Part shown: piece by piece, positions 1-5,957 of the stretch
Position numbering within the stretch: the stretch's first letter is position 1
Layout: every line of letters starts with the position of its first letter
Source of the DNA: an uncultured Clostridia bacterium
Lineage (GTDB): Bacteria > Bacillota > Clostridia > Christensenellales > CAG-917
Length of the DNA: 6,517 bases
Reading direction: 5' to 3'
Assembly: GCA_947629635.1 (NCBI GenBank)
Contig: CANREO010000052.1
Coordinates: 1 to 6,517, forward strand
Notes under the pieces: model-generated
Database searches by the model: none
Told to the model about the DNA's origin: nothing
Seen by the model: only the letters and a program-made list of their open reading frames with translations
Program-made: the position numbers and the translations under genes

Positions 1-1
1 G

Positions 2-760
2 ATGGCCCTGCCCCTTATTATGGCGCCCGTAATGTTTGTCAGCGCGCTGTCTGTTGTACTCATCCCGGATATAGCAGAACTGAAGGCGAAAGGAGATATG
101 GCTTCCGTAGGGCAAAAGCTTTCCAATTCCATGATCTTTGCCCTGCTTATTGCCTCTGTATTTTATGTACTGTATCTCCCCCTCGGTCGACATATCGGAT
201 TATTGCTATTCAACGACATTCAAGCCGGCGAAATCATCTCGTACTGTTCTATAATGCTTTACGCCATATCCATAGCGCAAGTAACCACGCCAATGCTCAA
301 TTCTCTGGGCAAAGAAAAGCTCACTTTTTTGCACACGCTCATAGGCGCGGCATTGATTTTGCCTTGTATCTTTCTGCTGCCGAAATATCTCGGCGTATAC
401 TCCATGGCGATAGGCTCGGGACTGTGCTTCGGCGTGATATCCATACTCAATATCTGTGCGCTCAAACGCGAAGTCGGACGGTTTATCAATACTCATAAGT
501 CATTTAAACTGCTTTTTTTGTCAATTGCGCTTGCAATTCTCGGCATGCTGACAGAGAGACTTTTATCTCCGTTTATAGGCAGCGTGACGTGCATAGCGGT
601 GTTGGGGATATTTTTGACCTTCTTCATGTTTATACTTATCAGCGCTTTCGATATCGCCGACATAGTCGCATACGTCCGTTTGTTGCGTCCGACCGGCGTC
701 TTGAAACGCAAAACGCGTAAAAGAGTTGTAAAAAAGAAACGCATAAAATCGACCGCCTAA
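2..760 (+). CDS. SpoVB/MurJ-like flippase of the MATE/MOP superfamily, C-terminal part (5' end outside window)
   Basis: This is the C-terminal half of a polytopic membrane protein of the SpoVB / polysaccharide-transporter group of the MOP flippase superfamily, which moves lipid-linked envelope precursors across the membrane. SpoVB is needed for spore cortex formation in Bacillus. The 252 visible residues contain about seven hydrophobic segments (roughly 1-20, 43-60, 80-98, 110-127, 131-152, 168-184 and 192-214). The family-like stretch is SVVLIPDIAELKAKGD near residues 17-32, followed by PMLNSLGKEK near 97-106. Family members are about 500 residues, so about half is missing. The ATG at base 2 is most likely an internal methionine, because the reading frame runs to the window edge and the first residues already lie in a transmembrane helix. 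The tail (residues about 235-249) is very rich in Lys/Arg and should be cytoplasmic. The next gene follows after 16 bases on the same strand, suggesting one operon. Whether it is SpoVB itself or a vegetative paralogue cannot be decided here. Confidence 0.85.
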   Translation: MALPLIMAPVMFVSALSVVLIPDIAELKAKGDMASVGQKLSNSMIFALLIASVFYVLYLPLGRHIGLLLFNDIQAGEIISYCSIMLYAISIAQVTTPMLNSLGKEKLTFLHTLIGAALILPCIFLLPKYLGVYSMAIGSGLCFGVISILNICALKREVGRFINTHKSFKLLFLSIALAILGMLTERLLSPFIGSVTCIAVLGIFLTFFMFILISAFDIADIVAYVRLLRPTGVLKRKTRKRVVKKKRIKSTA

Positions 761-776
761 AACAAAATAGCATTGT

Positions 777-1589
777 ATGCTAAATTTGTTTTTGAGATGT
801 CTTATACTCTATTTCTTTTTGCTGTTGGCAATGCGCCTAATGGGCAAAAGGCAACTTGGCGAATTACAACCTTTCGAGCTTGCAATAACGCTTGTTGCAA
901 GCGAGCTTGTGTGTATACCTATGGCTGACGCAACCATTCCGATCATATACGGAATTATCCCCGTATTTTCGCTGTTTTTGGTGCACATCATCATCACGAA
1001 GCTTGCGACGAAAAGCGTGCGCTTTCGCAAATTTCTCAACGGCAAGCCCGTCATCATCATCGAAAAGGGCAACATTTTGCCCAACGTCTTGAAAGAGCTC
1101 AATATGAATATAGACGACATCATGGAGGCTCTGCGCGGCAACGGTTATTTTAATCCGAGCGAGGTAGAATATGCTATTCTCGAGACAAACGGAAGTTTGA
1201 CAGTGCTCCCGAAATCGCAAAGCAAACCCGTATCTCCCGAGGATTTGGGACTTAAATTGCCGCCTGCCGAAATTCCCGTAACAGTTATAATGGAGGGCGA
1301 ATTTTTAGGCGACAACGTATCACAGCTCGACGACGCGACCAAGGAGCGCGTGCTTGCCTTTTTGAATCACCTGCATATGAGTCGGGAGCAAATACTGGTG
1401 CTGCTCGTATCCGGCGAAGACGTATTTATTCAGCCCTATCGCGGCGATTTTATCACGGCACGGCTCAAGAGCGACGAAGATGCCGATACAAGCGTATCCG
1501 TAGGAGACAAATCGGACTGCAGCTTAAAACTGAACGCCGACGGAAGCATAACTCAAAGCGGCGCACCTGCCAAAGAGGAAGATAAATGA
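777..1589 (+). CDS. DUF421 family membrane protein (YetF/YrbG-like)
   Basis: This 270-residue protein belongs to the DUF421 family (YetF-like). Its hydrophobic segments lie at about 3-20, 33-48 and 55-75. The family signature MGKRQLGELQPFELAITL spans residues 22-39, followed by the SELVCIPMAD turn at 42-51. A soluble alpha/beta domain (about 83-225) carries the typical NGKPVIIIEKG at 88-98 and a helix ending MEALRGNGYF at 116-125. Biochemical function is not established. In Bacillus, DUF421 proteins such as YetF and the spoVA2mob-encoded 2Duf sit in the spore inner membrane and affect its permeability and resistance. The last 50 or so residues form an acidic, low-complexity tail that family members of about 230 residues would lack. 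The start at 777 has no clear Shine-Dalgarno sequence; because it lies 16 bases after the flippase stop, translational coupling is possible. The stop overlaps the DUF4363 start. Confidence 0.88.
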   Translation: MLNLFLRCLILYFFLLLAMRLMGKRQLGELQPFELAITLVASELVCIPMADATIPIIYGIIPVFSLFLVHIIITKLATKSVRFRKFLNGKPVIIIEKGNILPNVLKELNMNIDDIMEALRGNGYFNPSEVEYAILETNGSLTVLPKSQSKPVSPEDLGLKLPPAEIPVTVIMEGEFLGDNVSQLDDATKERVLAFLNHLHMSREQILVLLVSGEDVFIQPYRGDFITARLKSDEDADTSVSVGDKSDCSLKLNADGSITQSGAPAKEEDK

Positions 1590-1963
1590 AAAAAGTCGTA
1601 CTCGCGATCGTAATATTGCTTGTCATAGTCACGGCAGGCGCGCTGGAAACCGTGTATATCGACAATATATTCGGCAAACTCGACGGCAAATTGGACGAGT
1701 CGATCACGCTCATCGAAGCGCAAGACTCCGAGGCATATACGCGCATGCAGGAGCTCACCGAGTGGTGGGAAAAACGACGCGGATATCTGGAACTTTTTGT
1801 ATTTTCTCCCGACATCAGAGCCTTTTCTGTAGCGCTTGGCGAAGCCGTAGGGTCATTGAAATGCGAAGATTACGACAATGCGCTGTCCAAAGTGCAATCG
1901 CTTCTGGTCATGTCCAAAAACATACACAATATCCTCGATTTCAACATCACCGATATCATCTGA
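1586..1963 (+). CDS. DUF4363 family protein with N-terminal membrane anchor
   Basis: This 125-residue protein resembles the DUF4363 family of Clostridia. An uncleaved signal-anchor or signal peptide covers about residues 4-20 (VVLAIVILLVIVTAGAL), so the rest should lie outside the cytoplasm or in the forespore-mother cell space. The rest is predicted helical: charged heptad-like helices around residues 33-65 include TEWWEKRRGYLELF at 58-71, and 75-115 form a second helical pair. Function is unknown; the family is commonly found beside DUF421 genes in spore formers, which this arrangement repeats. The ATG overlaps the upstream TGA in an ATGA junction (1586-1589) and is preceded by a good Shine-Dalgarno, AGAGGAA at 1574-1580, so the start is secure and translation is probably coupled to the DUF421 gene. 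The gene ends 60 bases from the convergent murC stop, and no convincing terminator hairpin is visible between them. Confidence 0.82.
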   Translation: MKKVVLAIVILLVIVTAGALETVYIDNIFGKLDGKLDESITLIEAQDSEAYTRMQELTEWWEKRRGYLELFVFSPDIRAFSVALGEAVGSLKCEDYDNALSKVQSLLVMSKNIHNILDFNITDII

Positions 1964-2023
1964 AAACAATATGAGAACCGTAGTATTAAAATATGCGCGC
2001 TTCGCAATAAAAGAATTCTCAAT

Positions 2024-3409
2024 TTATCGCATGCGCATATGTTCGGATATAACGTCTTTAAACGCATATATGTCGCCGGCTCCGATAAAAAGCGCAATAT
2101 CGAAATTTTTTGCGTTTTCAATCACAAAATCGCACACTTTATCTTTGCTTTTTTCAAGGTAAACCTTCTTTTTTGCATCCAACAGCAATATTTGCTCTAT
2201 CAGTGCGTCGCTGTCGCACCCCATATCCGCCGTTTCTCTTGCCGCATACACGGGCATGATCAAAATGTAGTCGGCATCTGAAAGCGCGCGTGCGAAATCT
2301 CCGAGATAAGCCTTGGTGCGCGAAAAGGTATGCGGCTGAAAGACCGCAAGGATCTTCCCGTAGCGCCTTGCTCGCTTAAGCAAATTCGCGATTTCCGTGG
2401 GATGATGCGCAAAGTCGAAATATACAGGCACGCCGTCTATGCGGCAAGCAAATTCGAAACGTCTCTTTACGCCGCCGAAGCTTGACAAGGCTTGGATAGC
2501 CGTGGAGCCGTCCACTCCAAGCAAGGTCGCGCAAATTATGGCGAAAGCGGCGTTTTTCAAATTATATTCTCCGCCGTCCGCAAGGCGCACGCGTCCAATC
2601 TCGCCGCCATCTCCGCAAATCAAGCATTCGTCGTCGCCGCAAAAGCGCACGGAATAAATTTCTTCGAGTTTGTCATCGCAGCAGACGGCTATATCGAAGT
2701 CGCCTCGCGCGGACGGCGTTTCTATGCCCAGCAACGGCAGCATGTCTGCAGGAAGCACACGGATATGCGATTTTTTCAGATATTCCGTAAAGGCTTGTCG
2801 CACCTCGTCTATATCGGCGTAGCAGTCGGGGTGATCGCATTCGACATTGGTGACTATGCCGACAGTGGGGTCGAAATATAAAAAGTTGCGCTTATACTCG
2901 CAAGCCTCTGCCACGAAGACCGCGTCCTCTAGCGCCGAAAGTTTGCCCAAACAGTCAATATAATTTCCGTAATCAACGCTTTGACCGCCGATCATCGCCA
3001 AAAATCTGCGTTGAGATAGCTTGAGAATGTGAGAAAGCATTGCGGACGTAGTGGTTTTGCCGTGAGTGCCGGCCACCGTGGCGACGGTGCCGAAGAGCTT
3101 TGAAACTTCGTATAAAAACTGCTGTCTCTCAAGCAACGGGACGTTTGCGGCGTGCGCGGCGACGCGTTCGGGATGTTCGGGTCTTATAGCTGAAGAAAAC
3201 ACAACAAGTTGAGCCGTTGCGGCCAGGGTGGGCTGCGCTCCGCTGCGGATATCCGCGCCGAGTAGCGCCAATTTACGGCACATATCGTTGAACACGGCGT
3301 CCGAACCCGTCACAACAGCGCCGCACCGCAATGCGAACATGGCGAGCGCGCCGACGCCGACTCCCCCGACGCCGATAAAATGTACCGTTTTACCTTTCAA
3401 AGCGATCAT
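2024..3409 (-). CDS. murC: UDP-N-acetylmuramate--L-alanine ligase
   Basis: MurC catalyses ATP-dependent addition of L-alanine to UDP-MurNAc, the first peptide-forming step of cytoplasmic peptidoglycan precursor synthesis. All three Mur ligase domains are visible in 461 residues. The N-terminal nucleotide-sugar-binding fold has the glycine loop GVGGVGVGAL (13-22). The central ATPase has the P-loop AGTHGKTTT (113-121), the Firmicutes-type acidic motif EACEY (168-172) and DHPD (192-195). The C-terminal domain has GGVKRRFE (312-319), DFAHHPTEI (332-340), FQPHTFSRT (357-365) and GAGDIY (443-448). The EACEY form separates it from the proteobacterial EADESD type and from MurD/E/F. Length is close to the usual 430-480, and no catalytic motif is missing. 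The start at 3409 precedes the glycine loop by the usual distance. It has only a weak Shine-Dalgarno (GTGAG at 3412-3416), and a sigma-A-like promoter lies upstream. The gene is divergent from spoVG and convergent with the DUF4363 gene. Confidence 0.97.
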   Translation of the reverse strand: MIALKGKTVHFIGVGGVGVGALAMFALRCGAVVTGSDAVFNDMCRKLALLGADIRSGAQPTLAATAQLVVFSSAIRPEHPERVAAHAANVPLLERQQFLYEVSKLFGTVATVAGTHGKTTTSAMLSHILKLSQRRFLAMIGGQSVDYGNYIDCLGKLSALEDAVFVAEACEYKRNFLYFDPTVGIVTNVECDHPDCYADIDEVRQAFTEYLKKSHIRVLPADMLPLLGIETPSARGDFDIAVCCDDKLEEIYSVRFCGDDECLICGDGGEIGRVRLADGGEYNLKNAAFAIICATLLGVDGSTAIQALSSFGGVKRRFEFACRIDGVPVYFDFAHHPTEIANLLKRARRYGKILAVFQPHTFSRTKAYLGDFARALSDADYILIMPVYAARETADMGCDSDALIEQILLLDAKKKVYLEKSKDKVCDFVIENAKNFDIALFIGAGDIYAFKDVISEHMRMR

Positions 3410-3450
3410 AGCTCACTATATGCCGGAAGCGGTCGCAATGCTAAATAAAA

Positions 3451-3478
3451 AATATACAAAACGGAGTTTTTAATACAA
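3451..3478 (-). promoter_or_regulatory. Candidate sigma-A-type promoter for murC
   Basis: On the minus strand, TTGTAT (3478-3473) and TATATT (3456-3451) are separated by 16 bases. The -10 box matches the consensus at 5 of 6 positions and the -35 at 4 of 6. Transcription would begin near 3444, giving a leader of about 35 bases before the murC ATG. That is too short for a riboswitch or T-box. This is a by-eye match in an AT-rich intergenic region, so it is moderate evidence only. Confidence 0.45.
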
Positions 3479-3503
3479 CTTTGAAATTTTGTATAAATAA
3501 TTG

Positions 3504-3532
3504 TTGATTTTGCGAAAAGAATGTAGTAAAAT
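3504..3532 (+). promoter_or_regulatory. Candidate sigma-A-type promoter for spoVG
   Basis: TTGATT (3504-3509) is followed by a 17-base spacer and TAAAAT (3527-3532), which matches the -10 consensus at 5 of 6 positions. An overlapping alternative with the same spacing is TTGTTG (3501-3506) with TAGTAA (3524-3529). The predicted start is near 3539, giving a leader of about 24 bases that contains the Shine-Dalgarno. In Bacillus, spoVG is transcribed by sigma-H, but I could not find a properly placed sigma-H -35 box here. Confidence 0.45.
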
Positions 3533-3562
3533 TATTAGAAAGAATATGCGGAGGGCATATCA

Positions 3563-3832
3563 ATGATAAATATTACCGATATCAGGATCCGTCAAGTGGC
3601 GGCTGAGGGCGGCAAGCTCAAGGCGGTGGCGAGCATCATCATTGACGATTGCTTTGCTATCCACGACATCAAGATCGTCGAAGGTGAGGGCGGAAACTTC
3701 ATTGCCATGCCGTCAAGGAAGCTCCCGAACGGCGAATTTAAGGATGTTGTGCATCCCATCAATACCGAGACGCGCGAGGCTATACGCGACCACATACTTG
3801 CGGCGTATGAAGAGAGCCTGAAAAACAACTGA
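3563..3832 (+). CDS. spoVG: Septation/sporulation regulator SpoVG
   Basis: SpoVG is a small nucleic-acid-binding regulator. In Bacillus it affects asymmetric septation and cortex formation, and in other Firmicutes it acts as a DNA/RNA-binding global regulator. The 89-residue protein matches the family along its whole length: ITDIRIRQV (4-12), the basic-hydrophobic KLKAVASIIID (18-28), FAIHDIKIVEG (31-41), the highly conserved FIAMPSRKLPNGEFKDVVHP (46-65) and INTETREAIRDHILAAYEE (66-84). Length is near the usual 84-100. The ATG is fixed by a strong Shine-Dalgarno, GGAGGG at 3550-3555, 7 bases upstream. It is divergent from murC across a 153-base promoter region and convergent with the acyl-CoA synthetase gene. 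The terminator at 3942-3971 lies about 110 bases past its stop, and the intervening bases hold no ORF or strong structure. Confidence 0.97.
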   Translation: MINITDIRIRQVAAEGGKLKAVASIIIDDCFAIHDIKIVEGEGGNFIAMPSRKLPNGEFKDVVHPINTETREAIRDHILAAYEESLKNN

Positions 3833-3941
3833 GCATTACCGACCCCGACTTAACGTCAACGACAACTTCAATACACTTGTTTGCTTGGCAAGTGCGGCTT
3901 GTTTTGTGCGGTCTATGAACAAGCGGCGGACATTTTAAAAT

Positions 3942-3971
3942 AAAAAAGCGTGCATAGTGGCACGCTTTTTT
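3942..3971. terminator. Bidirectional intrinsic terminator between spoVG and the acyl-CoA synthetase gene
   Basis: A perfect GCGTGC (3948-3953) / GCACGC (3960-3965) stem with a 6-base loop is flanked by six A on the left and six T on the right, and the A/T runs extend the stem. It gives a U-tract on both strands. On the minus strand it lies just past the ligase stop at 3986. On the plus strand it is the only strong terminator after spoVG. Confidence 0.9.
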
Positions 3972-3985
3972 CATCTTAACGGCGA

Positions 3986-5518
3986 TTATTTGCCGTAGTC
4001 TTCCATAAGTTTTGCGATGTCGATCTTGCCGACCTTGGTGCGCGGAAACTCCGTCAGACAGAGCACCTCGCGCGGCACATTCCAATGCGAAAGCCTTTTT
4101 GAGATATGCTCGATTATCTGTGACTTTTGCGCGTCCGAGAGGTCGCCTTCCGCGAGGAAGCGGATGAAAGGCTTTCCGTCGACGCGGTACTCGACCGCGG
4201 CGCAATCGCCGACAAAGTCCAACTCTCTTGCGACAGTCTCTATCTCCGCGGGGAAAACATTCATGCCCGATATCTTTATGAGGCGTTTTTTTCTGCCGAG
4301 GAAGAACAACCTGCCCTGCTCGTCCGTCTTGAAGAGGTCGCCGGTACGCACCCACATTTCGCCGTCTATGGGTACAACGGCTGCGGCGGTGGCGTCCGGA
4401 TCGCCCAGATAACCGCTCATAGTCTGATCCGACGCTATGATAAGCTCGCCTGCGGAGCCGATCGGCACGGGCTTCAAGTCATCGTCGACAACGCGCATAT
4501 GCACGTCGACGAGAGGATATCCCAAAGACCCTTCGACAAACTCGCCTTTTGACAGTGCGCACACGGTGACCGTTTCGGTGAGGCCGTAGCCCGGAGAGAG
4601 TTTTGCCGACGCGCCGCACTCTTGCATACGCTTGTCGAAGTCGTGCACGAGGTCGTCGCCCACGGTGTCGCCGCCGACGAAAACGTCCTCGAGAGATTTG
4701 ATGTTGTCGCCCGCGAATGAAGGCTCCGCCAACAATTTGCTGACCATTCTCGGCACGGCGAGGACGGTGGTTATACGGTATTTTGCGATAAGTTTGACGG
4801 CCTTATCGGCTTTGAAGCGCGGCATGAGCACGACGCCCATATTGGCGCTGAGCGCGGCGTGCACGCCGATGCAGAGGCCGAAGCCGTGGAACATAGGCAT
4901 GACGGTGAGCATGCGGTTGCGCTGAGAAAATCTGTCGTCCAAAAACTTAAATAGGTTGGCCGCCATAGCGTTGACGGCGCGCGCTGAGAGCACGATAGTC
5001 TTGGGGTGACCCGACGTGCCGCCCGACTGCATATAAAACATATCCTGCTCGCCGTCGCCGTCGAAAACGGGATAGTCCTTGCCGTGCGGAATGCCCAGAT
5101 AGGCGTACATGGCAAACGGGCAGATGATCTTTTTTGCGCCGTGGCAGAGCTTGCCGAATTTCGCGAGGTTGATATCTGACAAAACCACTGCTTTGGGTTT
5201 TTGTTTGAGCACTGTCTCCTCGAAAGTCGACGGCGAAGTGAGCGGATGCAACATGCCTCCTATTGCGCCCAGCCTTGCCAATGCGTACACGATGACGGGG
5301 CATTGCGGAATATTGGGCAGAGCGACAATGACGGCGTCGCCCTTGCGGATGCCCATTTTATACAGTCCTGCGGCGATTTTGTCTATTTCGCGAAAGAACT
5401 TGTCAAAGGTCATCTTAAAATTGCCCTTCGCGACGGCGAGGGATCCGAGATCTTTGACGTGCATATCGTGCATAAAATCATATATTGATTTATGAATATT
5501 AAAATCCGAATTTCCCAT
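3986..5518 (-). CDS. AMP-binding acyl-CoA synthetase/ligase (ANL superfamily)
   Basis: This adenylate-forming enzyme should activate a carboxylic acid, probably a fatty acid, to an acyl-AMP and then to an acyl-CoA. From the ATG at 5518 it has 510 residues. Visible ANL motifs are the P-loop QSGGTSGHPK (164-173), MPMFHGFG (207-214), GYGLTET (310-316), RTGD (391-394), the hinge GRKKRLIKISG (408-418) and the C-terminal PRTKVGKID with the presumed catalytic lysine at about 498. All are intact, so it should be active; the chain length of the substrate cannot be read by eye. The frame is open up to 5593, but the start at 5518 is preferred. Conserved family sequence (SIYDF) begins about ten residues in, the extra 25 residues look unlike this family, and they would overlap a strong promoter. 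No Shine-Dalgarno precedes 5518, and the promoter position predicts a leaderless mRNA. No CoA-, carrier- or polyketide-related gene is adjacent, so the pathway is unknown. Confidence 0.9.
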   Translation of the reverse strand: MGNSDFNIHKSIYDFMHDMHVKDLGSLAVAKGNFKMTFDKFFREIDKIAAGLYKMGIRKGDAVIVALPNIPQCPVIVYALARLGAIGGMLHPLTSPSTFEETVLKQKPKAVVLSDINLAKFGKLCHGAKKIICPFAMYAYLGIPHGKDYPVFDGDGEQDMFYMQSGGTSGHPKTIVLSARAVNAMAANLFKFLDDRFSQRNRMLTVMPMFHGFGLCIGVHAALSANMGVVLMPRFKADKAVKLIAKYRITTVLAVPRMVSKLLAEPSFAGDNIKSLEDVFVGGDTVGDDLVHDFDKRMQECGASAKLSPGYGLTETVTVCALSKGEFVEGSLGYPLVDVHMRVVDDDLKPVPIGSAGELIIASDQTMSGYLGDPDATAAAVVPIDGEMWVRTGDLFKTDEQGRLFFLGRKKRLIKISGMNVFPAEIETVARELDFVGDCAAVEYRVDGKPFIRFLAEGDLSDAQKSQIIEHISKRLSHWNVPREVLCLTEFPRTKVGKIDIAKLMEDYGK

Positions 5519-5524
5519 GCTTAA

Positions 5525-5554
5525 ATTATACAACCGAGCACACATACCCGTCAA
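5525..5554 (-). promoter_or_regulatory. Strong sigma-A-type promoter of the acyl-CoA synthetase gene, placed for a leaderless transcript
   Basis: On the minus strand, TTGACG (5554-5549, 5 of 6 consensus) and TATAAT (5530-5525, 6 of 6) are separated by 18 bases. Six bases (TTAAGC) separate the -10 box from the ATG at 5518, so the usual start point 7 bases after the -10 falls on the A of the ATG. No ribosome binding site fits between them. Confidence 0.65.
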
Positions 5555-5581
5555 CAAAATTCGACAATTATCATCATATGT

Positions 5582-5625
5582 GCATATATACAAGCGTTTG
5601 CACGCGTGTACGCTTGCAAATATGC
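5582..5625. repeat. Imperfect inverted repeat, candidate operator between the divergent genes
   Basis: Arms 5582-5597 and 5610-5625 pair at 14 of 16 positions around a 12-base centre. The blocks GCATAT/ATATGC and CAAGCGT/ACGCTTG match perfectly, and the pairs in between are one match and two mismatches. The centre itself contains the 8-base palindrome CACGCGTG (5601-5608), offset by one base. The right arm overlaps the -35 box (5614-5619) of the small membrane protein gene, and the left arm lies about 28 bases upstream of the ligase -35 box. There is no T-run, so it is not a terminator. The position fits a regulator binding site, which is inference. Confidence 0.6.
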
Positions 5626-5642
5626 GGCAAACATATTATACT
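5614..5642 (+). promoter_or_regulatory. Sigma-A-type promoter of the small membrane protein gene, placed for a leaderless transcript
   Basis: TTGCAA (5614-5619) and TATACT (5637-5642) are separated by 17 bases. Six bases (GAAGTT) lie between the -10 box and the ATG at 5649, so the predicted start point is the A of the ATG, as for the divergent ligase promoter. The -35 box sits inside the right arm of the inverted repeat at 5610-5625. Confidence 0.55.
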
Positions 5643-5648
5643 GAAGTT

Positions 5649-5936
5649 ATGGACGAACAGAAAGACAAAAAGGACAGGACGCGCAAAAAGGACGATTGGG
5701 ATACGGGCGTTGTCGTCGCGCCGATGAATGGCGACGAGTTGCCCAAATATCGCCGTATGATCTATCTCAATCGCGCCAAGCGGCCTCCCAAAGGCGAGCG
5801 TCCCAAAAGCGACCTCACCAAAAAGGAGCGGCGCGCCATAGTGCGCGCGGGTTTTTTGGCGATGCTGCCTCGCCTGCTTGTCATCCTCGTCGCATTCGGA
5901 GTAGTGGCATTGTTGATTTGGCTGTGGTTGCGCTGA
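5649..5936 (+). CDS. Small basic protein with one C-terminal membrane segment, function unknown
   Basis: I do not recognise this 95-residue protein with certainty. The first 20 residues are almost entirely charged (five Lys, five Asp and two Arg among residues 2-16), followed by DWDTGVVVAPMNGDELP (16-32). A second basic stretch runs through about residue 66, and one hydrophobic helix fills about 68-94, ending in a single Arg after the stop-proximal WLWL. The basic region before the helix predicts a cytoplasmic N-terminus and a tail-anchored-like topology. The DxGxVxAxM pattern followed by a C-terminal membrane helix resembles small uncharacterised Clostridia membrane proteins, but this is a tentative memory match. 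The frame is open from 5517; the ATG at 5649 is chosen because the upstream residues are unremarkable and include the promoter. No Shine-Dalgarno precedes it, and a promoter placed exactly for a leaderless mRNA does. It is divergent from the acyl-CoA synthetase gene and ends before a strong terminator. Confidence 0.75.
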   Translation: MDEQKDKKDRTRKKDDWDTGVVVAPMNGDELPKYRRMIYLNRAKRPPKGERPKSDLTKKERRAIVRAGFLAMLPRLLVILVAFGVVALLIWLWLR

Positions 5937-5957
5937 TATTGTTCTGTTTTCGGGTAT

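Noticed and set aside
1964..2023. Terminator between the convergent DUF4363 gene and murC
   Set aside because: Only a 4-base TGCG/CGCA stem and a weak GAGAA/TTCTC pairing are present, without a T-run. Any termination here would have to be factor-dependent or lie within the neighbouring gene.
3074..3089. CACCGT/ACGGTG hairpin with GGCG loop inside murC
   Set aside because: It encodes the valine-threonine-alanine run just before the P-loop, so coding explains it.
3539..3547. Sigma-H-like -10 box (AAAGAATAT) upstream of spoVG
   Set aside because: The 9 bases match the sigma-H -10 pattern, but no AGGA-type -35 lies 11-12 bases upstream, and the start point would fall inside the Shine-Dalgarno.
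3892..3911. Direct repeat GTGCGG (3892-3897 and 3906-3911)
   Set aside because: Two 6-base copies within 20 bases are expected by chance at this composition.
3874..3924. Hairpins after spoVG: CACTTG/CAAGTG (3874-3894) and GCTTGTT/AACAAGC (3897-3924), possible terminator or small RNA
   Set aside because: Stems are short with loops of 9 and 14 bases, no T-run follows, and a far stronger terminator is at 3942-3971. No promoter for a small RNA is visible.
4127..4552. Open frames opposite the acyl-CoA synthetase gene, and others opposite murC
   Set aside because: These are shadows of GC-rich coding sequence on the other strand. They lack ribosome binding sites, and their translations resemble no family.
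5519..5593. Longer ligase start at 5593, adding 25 residues
   Set aside because: The extra residues (MYICTYDDNC onward) do not resemble the family N-terminus, cover the promoter with a perfect TATAAT, and have no Shine-Dalgarno. Conserved sequence begins just after the ATG at 5518.
5517..5648. Longer start for the small membrane protein, frame open from 5517
   Set aside because: It would read through the candidate operator and promoter, and no ribosome binding site precedes 5517 or the in-frame ATG at 5622.
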